Shown here one piece after another: positions 21,177 to 33,502 of a stretch of 64,000 bases of DNA. The translations under genes were made by a program, and so were the position numbers. Origin of the DNA: Orychophragmus violaceus. Its lineage: Eukaryota > Streptophyta > Magnoliopsida > Brassicales > Brassicaceae. The notes below the pieces were generated by a model. That model was given only the letters and a program-made list of their open reading frames with translations, was not told the DNA's origin and searched no databases. Numbering within the stretch: position 1 is the stretch's first letter; every line of letters starts with the position of its first letter. The stretch is from the NCBI GenBank assembly GCA_030180135.1, contig CM058234.1:5022001-5086000 (forward strand), written 5' to 3'.

Positions 21177-23530
21177 CGTAGATAAAGTCAGCTTAAAATG
21201 ATTTGGAAGTTAAACTGAATCAACACTATTAAAAATAGAGTGTTTGAAAACTAACTTTTATTTCATGTATTTATTACGGAAAATACCAATAAAACAAATT
21301 AGTTTTTAAATGTTCATTAAAATTATTTTGGGTTTACTAAAATTAAATTATTTGTGGATCATGCTAAATATATTTTAATTAATAATTATATCCCAAAATT
21401 ACTCCTACTATCTTTTAACATTTTATTGTTTTAAATAAAAATATATTTTATTTTATAGCCAAAATTATAAATTTTTAGGTTTTCAATTTCTTTATAATAA
21501 TAATTATTAATTTCGTACTTATTTTAATAATTTATTATAAAATAATTTTAATTACATTTTAATTTAAATATTTTCCAATTTATGATTTTATTTAAACTTA
21601 TTCATAATATATTTTAATATCTTCTTTTTGAAATATAATTATATAATTTTATATTATAAAAAAGCTTACAAAAACATTTTTAATTCTTGATTTAAAAAAA
21701 ATATTTCCTAAATTCATATTTATTTTTAAAATTTATTAGAATAATTTAATTTCATTTTGATTTATAAAATAAACACAAAATCTTATATTTAAACCGTTAT
21801 AAACACATATTCATGTATTTTAACATAATATTAAGTTAAAAAGGTTAAATTATAAAATTAATATAAATTAAAATTTAGTTTATAAAACATTTTCTTAAAA
21901 AATAATTATATAAAACTATATTAATATATTAAAATTACTCATATTTATATTTTTTGAATATATAGTACGTTATATTATGGTTGATAATTTTTATGATTGC
22001 ACTTTTTTGGCTGGTTGTTGCATCAAAATTGTAAAATATTTAATCATTATAAGAACAAGTTGAAAAATAAACTGGACAATTTTTAAAAGAACTTTGCAAT
22101 ATATTAATTAATGCCAATTGATATATTTTTAGTTTAATCAAAATACTAAAATTATTTAATATTTATGTATTCAAATATATATGTGTCAAATTGTAGTTAA
22201 TGTTTTTATAAATACATTTTTAACGGGTTGTACAATTAAATTAGAAATTATGTATACCATTACAAAATGTATAGATTAATCAATTTCAATTGTAAAATAT
22301 TAAATCAAACTTTGCTCACTGAAAAATGTTAAAAAGAGAAATTAAAATTTTAATTTATATACACTTTTAAAAATCTAACCGATGCAAAGATATAAACGGA
22401 TTGTTCTATTTATACATTCGTAAATATTTAATTTTAAAAATATCTAAAACATAAGAAATTTTTATTTCTAAGTAAATGTTGCTTATAAAAAATATTTTAG
22501 ATAAATGCATTAAAAATTAAATTTATTATCACATAATTTATACATGGTTGTTTTCATACAAAATAATAATATAAAATTATTTCTAAAACCAAGATCTTAC
22601 ACTAAAACGCGGATTATAATGTGAAATCATTATTTAAATCTCTTTATCTTTATGTTATATATTCTTCTAAATAACATACAATTCATTTTTATAAAAAATA
22701 TCTAAATTATCAACTCACGTTCTACAATATGGGTTAAACAATTATAAACAAAATTATATTTTATTATTAAAAATCTAAATTATTAATAATAAAACAATTA
22801 ATTTAAATTTGTAATGAATAATATATGTCAAAATATAGTATAAACTTTATTATATATGGCTTATCTGAAAACAGTCTTCCTTATCATGTTACATGAGATG
22901 CACATTTATATAAGTACATTAAACTTCATGATCAATCCATGCCTAATTTTGCTTATTGATTAAGACTGCAAATTTCATATTCGGTTTGAATCTAATATTC
23001 AAATATATCATTCATACATAATATATTTTATATATACAAAATAAATGTGAATGTGTATACAATTATATATTGCACTCATAACTATCAACTCTAAAGAAGC
23101 AATGGACGGACGTTGGAAGAGTAACTAGAAGCGTAACGTTGCCAAATTGGAAATGCCAAAAATGAATGTAAACCCTTACACACGAAGAGGTGACAAAATC
23201 GAATTGAAATTGTAAACCCTTCAATGTTTTTGCTCCAATGAGAATACAGTATGTTGAATGTTTGAATTCGTCGGCGTGATTTCGTGTGCTGCAAACCTGA
23301 CTATCAGTCTGAGATTATTTAACAGTTAACTTATAATTACCCTAGAAGCTTAATTAAAAGAGTGTTAAAATTAAAATACATAAGAAAATCCGTATACGCT
23401 AAATCGGAACTTTTAATGAAAGTTAGTTGACTAACTTTGTAAGCGTTTAGTTGTCACTATTGAGATTAAACATGAAGGATTGGCAATCTTATAATGAAGC
23501 AGAAGTTGATTTTCTGTTCGGCTCATTGTG
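21177..23530. other. AT-rich repeat-derived spacer
   Basis: Very AT-rich. The part from about 22190 to 22830 is related to the Helitron-like element at 12274-12599 (shared words around 'cattacaaaatgta', 'ctctttatctttatgttatat', 'aaaacgcggat'), but no clean 3' hairpin is left. A minus-strand ORF at 23091-23294 (MQHTKSRRRIQTFNILY) matches nothing I recognise. Confidence 0.4.
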
Positions 23531-24780
23531 TGATTTGCGACCTCGGCTCCGCCATGAACTCACCAACAGAGCTTTGGAAACAATAACTAAGCAGTTTTAA
23601 GCACCATCGAGCCAAACCGCGACAATGGAGACTTCATTGGGGACAATCCTAACTGGATATGCCGTTGAAACGAAGAGGAAGACGAAAGTCTCGACGGAGG
23701 CTCTAGCAGCAAGCCAGAAACCAACATAGATATTAATCCATCTGACGACGTAGGCCTGGGCCTTCGTTCTTCGGTTTGGTTCGGTTCGGTTCTTTCGATT
23801 TTCGGTTTTTTCGGTTCTAGAGATTTTGGATCCATTCGGTCATTTAGAAATTTCGGTTCGGTTTGGTTCGATTCTTTCGATTATCAGTTCGGTTCTAGTA
23901 CTGAATTTTGGAACCGGCTAATACCCGAAAAAATCGGTTCCAATTCGGTTTCGGTTCGGTTCTTTCAGGTAATTTAGGTATAAATTCAGGTACTTTGGCA
24001 AAAAATCTATAAATTCGGGTAAAATTTTCGGATATTGGGATAGTTCAGATAAAAAATAGGTACTTTCGGGTATTTTAATTAAAAAAATGTTTCAGTTATT
24101 TTGGTTAATTCGGTTTTTCTTGGTAATATTCAATTAATTTTGGTTATTCGATTACTTTAAGTCTAAACATAACTAATATTTTAAGTATAAAAACTTCAAA
24201 AATTTAATAACATGTGTCTAATTTTATTAGATCCCAATTTACCCTTAATGAATATTAAAAACTCCCTTAAATTTTTAGTGACATAACTTGTAAATAACAC
24301 ATGACTCAAAGGTTAGTCTTTCAATTACTCTATTTTTTAATAGTATTGATAATATTTCGGTTAGTTCGGGTATTTATTCGGTTCTCCGTTCGGTTCGATT
24401 ATTTCGGTTATGAAAGTCTAGGAACCATTCAGATATTTACGAAATTTAGATCAGTTTCGGTTTTGGTTCTTTCTGTTTGGTTCGGTTTGGTTCTTCGGTT
24501 CTTGGTTTTTATACTCAGGCCTACGACGACGGAAACTCAAGCTGGAACAGAGGAGAAAAGCAAAGCTCTGGCAAACCAAGAAAAGGCGAATCGAGATCTA
24601 AACCTTAAGCAGAGGTGACGAACCGGAGGACAATCAGGACAGAGCCCATCACAATAGATCAGAAGCCGGACCAACCTGAAACAAGACGCCGATACAAGAT
24701 CAGACAAACGAAACAAAACTAAACCACTTACACCAAAAGTCAGGGGAGATAATCCGAACAAGCGTCGGGAAAAGATGTAA
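23530..24780. mobile_element. Second, partial copy of the 311-1263 non-LTR element, split by a hAT element
   Basis: Homology to 626-950 is evident: 'gacctcggctccgcc', 'gcgacaatggagacttcattggggacaatc', 'ggctctagcagcaagccagaaaccaacatagatattaatcca', and after the interruption 'ctggaacagaggagaaaagcaaagc'. The end with the poly(T)/poly(A) tail of the other copy is missing on the left. The outer limits are approximate. Confidence 0.65.
23751..24523. mobile_element. 773-bp non-autonomous hAT-type element
   Basis: It starts TAGGCCTGGG and ends CTCAGGCCTA, a typical hAT terminal inverted repeat. The flanking octamers TGACGACG (23743-23750) and CGACGACG (24524-24531) match at seven of eight bases, fitting the 8-bp target duplication of hAT elements. 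The subterminal regions are filled with 'ggttcggtt' repeats. There is no transposase; the ORFs inside (for example 24301-24618) only translate these repeats. It interrupts the older non-LTR copy. Confidence 0.8.
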
Positions 24781-25534
24781 GACTTATTACTGTGAACTTT
24801 TTTTTTTCGATTTAACAAGCCAACAAAACTATTTTATGTTTTCAAAAGTTTTATTATAATATTTTTGTTCACACCGAAATCGAGGGCCGTGAAAAGTCAG
24901 AAGCTGATATATCTCCCATCTATGGCATTAACTACTGATAATAATAGTCGACCAAAAAAAAAAAAAACTACTGATAATAATAATATATTCTACGCATTAT
25001 TGATTTTATTTTCAACTTATTTTATTGAACAATAAAAACTAAAATAAAATGAGGTCAGAGACAGCAGGCTGGTCCTGCGGGAGAATAAATCAAATCTACC
25101 AATTGGATGCCGTTATCTGGTACGCCCAATAAATTTTATACTATACAATAATTACATTTCTTAATGTTTAAAAATTACATATTAAAAATTATAATCAGGA
25201 GAAATTAAAAAGTCTCGGATAAAGCCCAAAAGGCCCAACTAATATCCATTGGGATCCAGCAAAAAAGAAGGAAAAAATTGTACCGATGCTTATTTTAAAA
25301 CCGCACCGTCCAATAATCAAAATTGGTTTCTCTCTATAACAGTGCATTGTTTATTTAACAGACGCACTCCACAGCAGACGTTGCTTTCGTCCTACTCTTA
25401 AATGGCTATGGAGTAAACCTTTTTTCTCAGAGAAAGAAAGATAAGTCTCTCTTACAAAACAACAATACCTTCTTCTGGAAGTTCTGTAAGAGAGAGGGGA
25501 ATTTCAATTCAGACTCTTTGACCGACCGCCATTG
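24781..25534 (+). promoter_or_regulatory. Upstream region of bHLH60
   Basis: AT-rich to about 25350, then a pyrimidine-rich transcribed leader (ctctctt, ttctcagagaaag) begins. GGGCC-like words (aaggcccaac, 25231) could be TCP sites. No TATA box is clear. No other gene is seen. Confidence 0.35.
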
Positions 25535-25594
25535 ATGAACCTTCTTCGCGTTAATTTCTCTACCTGTCTTCGCCGCGATATGCTCACTAACTGA
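25535..25594 (+). promoter_or_regulatory. Upstream ORF in the bHLH60 leader (19 codons)
   Basis: ATG at 25535 with TGA at 25592-25594 encodes MNLLRVNFSTCLRRDMLTN. It lies wholly in the 5' leader, about 180 bases before the main ATG. An upstream ORF of this kind usually lowers translation of the main ORF. Whether this peptide is conserved is unknown to me. Confidence 0.4.
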
Positions 25595-25773
25595 CAAAAA
25601 TCAAATCTTTATCTACTCAAGTCTCTCTCTCTTAAGGGTTTTCTCTTTCCGAGTTTCGAATCCAAACCCAGAAACTTTGAATCCCACGGCGAACTGAAAT
25701 TTTCTGAATTTGGTTTCGGGTATTGGCGTGAGACGGTATTGTTGTTCTGAGTTTTCCCAGGAGTTTCGGGTTT

Positions 25774-28700
25774 ATGGATTTGACTGGCGGATTCGGAGGC
25801 GGTGGGCCGTGCCGGGAAGCAACAGGGATTGAATCGCTTCATCTCGGCGACGAATTTCGACAACTAACGACGCTACCTCCTGAGAACGCCGGTGGGTTCA
25901 CGGCGTTGCTTGAGCTTCCGCCTACCCAAGCCGTGGAGCTTCTTCATTTCACTGATCCTTCGTCTTCTTCTCAAGCGGCGGCCGTTACCGGAATCGGTGT
26001 AGATATCGCTCCACCGCTTAACTCCTACGGGACATTGACTTTTCCTTCTAACTCACTCCTCATGGAGCGAGCAGCTCGTTTCTCGGTGATTGCCACTGAG
26101 CAACAAAACGTCTCCGGTGAGACTCCGACGAGCTCTGTACCTTCTAACTCCAGCGCAAATCTGGACACAATCAAGACCGAGCCTGCTGAGACCGATTCAT
26201 CTCACCGGTTGATGTCTGATCAAGCGGTGGAGATTCAAAGCCCGTGCCCTAGCCATAACAATCGATCTGGCAAGAGGAAAGATTACGACAAGAAGGTGAG
26301 ACAAAAAATTGTTTTTCTTTTTACATTCTATCAAAGCCAATGATTGATGAATATCTCTAAATTTATAGGCTAAGAGCTCGACGAAGAAGAACAAAAGCTC
26401 TGAAGAGAACGAGAAGCTGCCATATGTTCATGTTAGAGCTCGCCGTGGTCAAGCAACAGATAGCCATAGCTTAGCAGAAAGAGTAACTTTCTATCTCACA
26501 GAACTCACAAAAATCGTTCGTTTTGGTCTTAATCAGTTGGTTGATTAATCTCTAATTTTTGGATTATAGGCAAGAAGGGAGAAGATTAATGCACGAATGA
26601 AGCTGCTACAAGAACTGGTCCCAGGCTGTGATAAGGTTTGTCTCTCAGATATTGACATGTAATCAATATACTAATTAATCATTAGGTCTTCATTTGTGCT
26701 TAACGACAGAATATTTCCTTAATAGTTTCACACTAAAAAGTAATAATATAGTATAATTTTGATGATTTAGTGGACTGCTTAATTGCTTTCTGGTGTGCCA
26801 AAGTGGCCAGTTGGGTAATTGTGTAATGACTTAAAGATCTTAACTTTATTATTTTCATGTGTGGAGAACTATCTCAAAGGGTACACTTATCTTTAAGGTT
26901 AAACTAGTGATTGGAGATGGCTTTTATCGAATTCTTTTTTCCTCTTCTCAAAACGTGTTCATTGAGCTTGATGGATTAGTACTTATGAAGTGGGGATGCT
27001 AGCTGTAATGTGCCATTAAGGTTTTGGGTTTAGGGGACATATTTTGGTGGAAAGATCAAGATCAAAGTGTGTGTTTGGGGTCCATCTTTTGATGATAAGT
27101 GGGGAAAAAAGTTGCAAGCTTTCAATGGAAGGTGAGGAAAGGGTAGTATCGTCTCTAACACGTTGGGTATCTATCATGGAAAAAAAGACAACGACTTCTT
27201 ACAAGGACGATTAAAGCAAAGCAAAAATTGATATTGCTTTTGAGTCCCACATACCTAATTAGTTGGAAACATGGATGTGACACTCCCCACAGACAACTAA
27301 TTTTAATCAATTCATCCCTGATGTTAGAAGTTAGCAGCAATTATTGGTGAGATTGATAGAGATGATGACAGTGTTTGTATAAAATTTGGTTTTTATTGGT
27401 GAGCTGTGATAGACTTGATTGATTGTTCTATGAACCACTAAAGTTTCTTTGTGATTGGACATGCCATCTGCTGTTTCTTTCACTGTCTATATTGGAATCT
27501 TGGTGTATTCTCTTTGAAATATTGAGTAACCTAAACACATAGGTAGCTGCTTAGGAAGATTCTTGTTGATGTGTAATCCTAAGCTTACCAGAAAGTCTTT
27601 GCCCTGCAGATTCAAGGTACAGCGTTGGTGCTGGATGAAATCATTAACCATGTCCAGTCTTTACAACGTCAAGTGGAGGTAAGACTTTCCGTGGTCCATT
27701 TTTGGTTCTTTATACACCTATATATTGTACAATAGCCTTTAAAAGACACAGTCAAAAGGTCAACTCAAAACAGTCTGGAAATGAATAGAATTGTGTACTA
27801 CAGTCTCATCAAAGTTTAACTTGTTTTCCCACAGATGTTATCAATGAGACTTGCTGCGGTAAATCCCCGAATCGACTTCAATCTCGACACCATATTGGCT
27901 TCAGAGGTACATATCTAATCTTACACAATACTTAAGGTCCTTTTGATTAGTCTTATACAGAAAAAAATAGAGCATTTGATTCTCATTTGAGTAAACTATA
28001 CCTCTTTGAGTAGCTTCTAGTTTAGATCACAAAAAGAGAAAACTTTTCGGTATTTATTGATACAAACATTAGTTTAGACCATTTTAGAGTAAGGCGTAGG
28101 AAGATCAATGTCTAGTCTTATGAAGATAACTCAGGGAAAATAAATACACAACACACACCTACACACCGTGCAAATTTACAGTACACACAAACAGCTTAGT
28201 GGGTCAAAACTCGGACCACCTTTGTTCTGTAAACATTTCTTTGCCTTCTGTGATTTGTGTCGGATGTGTTTATTGATGAGCTTTGATGATTTAAAAGATT
28301 TATCCCTCAATAATTTATGTGGGTCTCTTCCAACATCTTGTTGTTTCAAAGTTCTTTTTCACCTATCTAATCTCATAATCACTTGTGGATTCTATCTTCT
28401 CATCAAAAATCTTTTGGACCAAAATTAATAAATGCTCTCTCTTTCTTCTTACAGCTTGTGCATATCAATAAATAGCCAGGGTCCCTCTCATTAAGCCTTG
28501 TTCTTTTAGGATAATAATAGCACAGCAGCAATAGTTGACTTCTTTGACTAGGATCTCTATGAATGAATGATCTCTGAGCTGATATCTTTTCCGGGTTTGG
28601 CTCCTTTGTTTTTCTTTTCACAGAACGGTTCTTTAATGGATGGGAGCTTTAACGGTACAGCAATGCAGCTTGCTTGGCATAATCAAGTCATTGAAACTGA

Positions 28701-28902
28701 ACAATCCTATCATCAACGACAACTGCAACCACCACCAGCACCACCGCAACAATGGCCTTTCGATGGATTAAATCAGCCGGCTTGGGGAAGAGAAGAGGGT
28801 CAAGATCATGGCAATGACCACAACAGTTTGATGGCGGTTTCTGAAAACTTAATGGTGGGTTCTGCTAATTTGCACCCAAATCAGGTCAAAATGGAGCTGT
28901 AA
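25774..28902 (+). CDS. BHLH60: bHLH transcription factor (bHLH60 orthologue), six exons
   Basis: Exons 25774-26295, 26369-26482, 26570-26635, 27610-27678, 27835-27906 and 28624-28902 join in frame (all introns phase 0) to 373 residues. The bHLH domain spans about residues 204-260: HSLAERARREKINARMKLL, a short loop, then GTALVLDEIINHVQSL. His, Glu and Arg sit at the positions that give E-box/G-box binding. KRKDYDKKAKSSTKKNK upstream is a likely nuclear localisation signal. The C-terminus is Gln/Pro-rich and ends HPNQVKMEL. It belongs to the BEE/CIB/BPE-like subgroup, whose members dimerise and act in growth and light or hormone responses. The long third intron (26636-27609) shows no other gene. 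Orthology to At3g57800 rests on recollection and synteny. Confidence 0.93.
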
Positions 28903-29714
28903 GTTGGGGGGGGGGGGAGACAGTAGATTATTAATGTGTATATATATTGTATAAGATTGTCTCTCTCTCTTGATTTATAATCAAATATATATAAGAATTA
29001 GATATCTGTTAAGAAGGTATGATCAGTCATTTGATTCAGAGAGACGAAAACTGGTAAAAAAAAAACTGGTATATGATTATTTCTTATTTTTACCAGATTT
29101 CCACGATGTTGACATTTAGAATATATGGCTGTTTTACTTGCTGCTCAAGAAGAATATGATCATTTTATGTTCAATTCCATATAAGTCGATCAACTTCTCA
29201 ATTTATCTTATGTAAGCCCATGAGACATAGACATGAGGATATGCTTCTTTATAGGAGTTGATATTTGAAAGAAGTTCCTCTATTTTTGAATTGAGACATA
29301 ATATTGATCTCTCACGAGGATAGGCTTCTTTCAAATATCAACTCCTACATTCTGCATATATTTTTATCCCAAAAGCCAGAGCTCCACCGGTCTGATTCCT
29401 TTGAATTGTAAAGTCACCAACTACTAACCTGGTATTTCCTTACCAAGTGTTCTCAAACATTGCATTTGCCAGGTAAGCATTCATTCCTCAGACAGAATAG
29501 AAACACAACTTGACAGCTGCAGACGCTGTCATTTTCTATGAAAGTGATTGGAATCACACCTTGGATTTACAAGCTATGGACAGAGATCATTATCTTTCAA
29601 GTGGAGAAGCTTCTGATATTTATAGCTTTGTAGTTTTGATTCAGGTTATTACTGGTGTTACTTTGTCTTTGTAAAATGATAGAACCCAAAGGCTAGATTT
29701 AGGGTGCAGGATTC
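28903..29714. other. 3' flank of bHLH60 and spacer with a long hairpin
   Basis: Begins with a run of G at about 28907-28916 just after the stop codon. AT-rich; holds the inverted repeat listed separately. No gene was recognised. Confidence 0.4.
29252..29347. repeat. 23-bp perfect inverted repeat with a 50-base loop
   Basis: Positions 29252-29274 (taggagttgatatttg...) and 29325-29347 (...caaatatcaactccta) are perfect reverse complements. The left arm is preceded by gaggataTgcttcttt and the right arm by gaggataGgcttctttc, a direct repeat overlapping the inverted one. It could be a small hairpin RNA precursor, a MITE relic or an inverted micro-duplication; the sequence alone does not decide. 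Confidence 0.7.
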
Positions 29715-30079
29715 GTTTGACACAACATCTACTGGAATTACTTGAGGGAAAAAGGTCATTTAATTCCTCAACTATTTTCAATCGACAATTTTATTCCCAA
29801 AGTATTGTAAGCTTAGTTTTATTCCCCAACTAAACATTGACTTTGCCAATTAGGGTTTAATGAAGTCAGTCGTTATCTCTTTAACAGACGTTGTTACATT
29901 TTGTTAGGTTATAATAAAACACCGTCGCGATTTTATTCTCCAGAAACACCGTTCCCAAATCGAAAACCCTAAGCGATTCCCGGTGAAGAATTTGAAAGCG
30001 AGACCAATCGATTTTGGGGAAGGAGAAGAGCCGTCGCAAGCATGGCGAGAACTATGTGGACGAAGCGTCGTAAGAAGCC
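29715..30079 (+). mobile_element. Unclassified repeat-like piece cut by an LTR insertion
   Basis: 'ttgagggaaaaaggtcatttaattcctcaa...attcccaaagta' followed by a leader-like stretch and an ATG at 30042 (MARTMWTKRRKKP, then into the LTR). The style matches leader regions of Mutator-like repeats in this family, but I cannot prove it. The frame is cut at 30080 by the copia LTR. Confidence 0.3.
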
Positions 30080-30836
30080 TGTTCTAAGAAATGAAGAAAT
30101 TTCTAGGCGGTTCTAATCCAATTAGCAACCCTAGGTATAATTCCAAGCCTAGGATCCAGGATCTAGGTATATTGAATCTACATCAGATCTCGAATTACCT
30201 GGAGTTTAGCAGCGGAAGAATATCAAGTATTCGAGATTCTCAAGCGCCTCAAATGCTGCGCCTCTACTGCTATCCACACGCACACAAACTGGAATCCGCC
30301 GGGATGCTAGTGCCGGGAGATCAAATCTCTTAGGGATTAGTCTGTTTCTGAGAGGTGGCTGCGATTAGGCTAAAACTTATACTTCAGGTCGTGCTATATC
30401 ATATATATATAGACCTGGGAAAACCTAATTAATCACCGGACCGAACCAAGATTAATTAAGTCATTAAATCGAAACCAATGTTTCGATCTGCGCCTTGCAT
30501 CGATCGACACAACACTTGTGTCGATCGACACAACACTTGTGTCGATCGACACACTCTCAAAACTCGTATATTAATGTGTATCAAATACACATTAACTTGA
30601 TCATTACTTTAATGATTATTCTCTCATGAAGTACATCCAGTTTGCTTAGGTGTGTGACCCTGTAGGATCATATAATACTAGCAATGAATTCTAAACTCAT
30701 TGATCATGAGTGGCTTCTAGCAAAGCATTATGATTACCTAGTATCATATGAATGTCTAATCTCGACAACACAACTATCTCTAGAGTGATTACAAGTGTGA
30801 TTTCAGGACATTCCCAACAATCTCCCACTTGTACTG
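30080..30836 (-). mobile_element. Copia LTR (740 bp) plus polypurine tract, remainder lost
   Basis: An LTR of the same family as 33503-34239, running from TGTTCTAAG (30080) to TTCCCAACA (30819). It is followed by atctcccacttgtact, the complement of the polypurine tract, so this is the 3' LTR of a minus-oriented element whose interior and 5' LTR are gone. Sequence switches at about 30837 straight into a ZRK kinase fragment. Three copies of tcgatcgacac occur at 30498-30552 with 21-bp spacing. Confidence 0.75.
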
Positions 30837-31330
30837 GAAGCGTATTCAGACTTTCCTGAAAAAGAGTTAGCATGATGATCCCAAGGCTATATATGTCGAC
30901 ATTCTCGGTGACCAAACCTGTATTAAGGTAATCCGGTTCGATATATCTTGATGTCCTGCAAACCATATCATTTACGCTCGATTCTCCTTCTGGAATCAGT
31001 ATGCTGAGACTGAATGAAGAGAGCTTGCCCGTCCAATTCTCGTCCAAGAAGATATTTACATGCTTTAAATCCCTATGGATTATAGTTCTTGGGAATTTTG
31101 TATGGAGATACGTTACAGCTTCGACAATCTCCTTAGCGATCTTCAATCTTGCATTCCAAGGAAATGACCTTGTGGCTCCATTTCTAGCACGTCTTATACT
31201 GTTTAGAGCCCCGTTTTCCGAGTATTCACAGACGAGCACGGGATGAGGAAACTCTAGACAACATCCCAAGAACTTGAGAAAATTCTTATGGCTACCATCA
31301 AAGATGAGACGGCGATATAACGGTAAAAGT
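30837..31330 (-). pseudogene. ZRK/ZED1-type pseudokinase fragment
   Basis: Minus-strand reading frame covering the middle of a kinase domain: GSHKNFLKFLGCCLEFPHPVL, LKIAKEIVEAVTYLHTKFPRT, IIHRDLKHVNIFLDENW (catalytic-loop HRD kept), KLSSFSLSILIPEG (DFG replaced by SFS), and TENVDIYSLGIIMLTLF. The N-lobe is cut at the right by a copia LTR and the C-lobe end at the left by another. No single product can form. The GCCLEFP and DFG-less features are those of the ZED1-related kinase family. Confidence 0.8.
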
Positions 31331-32075
31331 TGTCAGCCTAGAAAAGGGAACAGTCTTGGAATTGCTTGTTCAGCACGGCTCTGTTTTCAATCATGCCTCG
31401 ATACCACACGAGTCTGCATTCGGAGATTAAATAGTTCCAGTCGAAGTTGAAAACGCAGGTGAGGCAGTATAAAAAGCAGAAAGTAAGACACACAAAGTTT
31501 GTTAACGGGGTTTGGTTTTTCCTACTCCCCGGGACCTCATCCAGACTTCGAATTCACTTGAATAGAAAGTAATCCCACCAATTACAGACGAATAGAACAA
31601 ACCCTATTGATCTATCGCTCTACCCAATACAAGAATTCTTCAGGATCAAACACCTGAGCTAAGCTCCCCCTAGAACCTAGATTTTTCCCAAAGATACAAA
31701 AGCCCTCTTGAGTTTTTATTCTCTCAGCTCTTGCATCTTCATAAGGCCACGCCTCTCCTCTTTATATAGGCTAAACTTGCTCCTCAAGTTTACCTAAATA
31801 AAGTTATAGCAAATATCCTTTTTGTTTTGATATTTCCTATTCCACCTTTTTGGAACTTTTCCTTTTTTCTTGAAACTTATTCAAAGAATATGTAAACAAC
31901 TCCAAGCTGCAATCTTCACTCCAAGATCTTCATCCAGCTCAGCACACAACCAATAAACCGAATCACATCATAAAGATTCGTTCATATCTCAATAATCAAA
32001 CATACTCACGTCCTGAGTCACGTCTAGTACTACCACTTGTACTACGCCGTGACTGACACATCAAATACCTCTTCA
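31331..32075 (-). mobile_element. LTR of a gag-only copia remnant
   Basis: From TGTCAGCC (31331) to about 32075, where cttcaatctcccccttttt is the complement of a polypurine tract (aaaaagggggaga), so this is the 3' LTR of a minus-strand element. 'gtttgttaacggggtttgg' and 'ctactccccggg' are words common in plant copia LTRs. The exact right limit (32058 or 32075) is uncertain. The element's other LTR is not found. Confidence 0.55.
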
Positions 32076-32208
32076 ATCTCCCCCTTTTTGACTATGTATG
32101 TGATCTCAACAACCCTAGCATCAAAGGCTTCGTCACTAGCAACATTCAACATCATCCAAAACTAGCAACACCAATCTCCCCTTACTTGAGTCACATCATG
32201 GTCAAAAA

Positions 32209-33502
32209 CTAACACATGAACCGTCCTCCTCCATATTGAGGATGAAATCCTACTGCACCATCTCCGAAGTGATTAACTTTCTTCCTCCAAATCTTCATGA
32301 CCCTTGTGCCTCCATGCGTAGCTCTTTGAACATGTCGTTTTCCTTCACAATGACAACATATAGGACCATGAAATCTCACTCCATGAGCTTGCTCCATTCT
32401 TTTCTTCTCCTTCAATAACTTGAAGCATCCTGGCCTAATATGTCCAACAACTCCACAATGGTGACAAACAGGACGCCAAATTTGTTTAGGTGCACTTTTC
32501 ACTTCAGGGATTTTCCTTGTTGCAGTCGCTGTAGCAGTTCTTGTACCAGCTCTCGTACCAGTTGCTGTACCAGTCGACGTACCAGTTGCAGACTTCATAA
32601 CAGTTGCAGTCTTTGTAGCAGCTGTTGATGCAACATCCATCTTTCCACCAGACACAAAAACACAGTCAGCTTTTGAAGATTCTCCATTGAATCCAAGGCC
32701 ACATCGATCACTTTTTCCAATAGTAAGAAGATGATCCAACTGCTTTGTTCCATTATTCAGCATCCTCACGCCTTTTAGAGTTTCTTCAAGTTGAACTTTG
32801 GCTTGATGTGCTTCTTCTTCTTTCTCTGTTGCATACTTTCGTACCTCAGCAACTTGAGCTTCTAACTTGACTTTCTCCTTAGTCAATGCTGAATTATCCT
32901 CAACCAGCTTACACCAATGCTCATACAAAGCTTTATAGTTCTCATCAAAATCATCATCATCACTTCCAGGATCACTTTCATCCTTGTCACTATCAATTGC
33001 ACACCCTATTGCAGACGCTGACGCAGGTTCCGTCGCAGACGCTGATGCAGACCCTGTTGCAGATTTCGTAGCTGAACTAGACTCAAAGGTTGTGAATGCC
33101 ACAAAACTCTTTATTCCTCCATCATCATCATCTGAATTCTCAAATTTAGATGCTAACATATCCAGCTTAGTCCTATTGACACTTGAGGTACCTTCAAACA
33201 TGTTCTCCAATGTTTTCCATGCCTTTTGAGCTGACACACATTGAGAAATCAACTCGAAATAACTTGCATCAATTGCATTATAAATCGCAGTCTTGGTCTT
33301 AGAATTGAAACTTGATGCTCTCTTCTCTTCAGCATTCCATTGATCTCTTGGCTTAAGAACTTCAACTCCTTTATCATTAATCATCATAGGGGGATTCCAA
33401 CCAATCTCAATCGAATTCCAACAATCCTCATCAAGACCACTAATGAAAGCTTGCATACGAACCTTCCAATATCCATAATTTGAAGAATCAAGCCGTGGTG
33501 GT
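32209..33502 (-). pseudogene. Copia-type gag gene of a gag-only element, 5' end cut by another copia
   Basis: Open for 415 codons from the first Met (33456), and in frame upstream to the insertion point: PPRLDSSNYGYWKVRMQAFI, a UBN2-type gag start. Then the acidic SDKDESDPGSDDDDFDEN, Thr/Ala-rich repeats, a zinc knuckle CHHCGVVGHIRPGCFKL and a second, Cys-poor repeat. The stop is followed within about 130 bases by the polypurine tract, so protease, integrase, reverse transcriptase and RNase H are absent. This resembles gag-only LTR elements. The gag frame resumes beyond the inserted copia at 39763 but meets a stop about 30 bases on. Confidence 0.7.

Noticed and set aside
23091..23294. Possible small gene MQHTKSRRRIQTFN on the minus strand
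   Set aside because: No family recognised, AT-rich surroundings, no splice or promoter support; noted in the spacer entry only.
24301..24618. 105-codon ORF starting MTQRLVFQLL
   Set aside because: It translates the 'ggttcggtt' repeats of a hAT-type element and runs across its right end into unrelated sequence.
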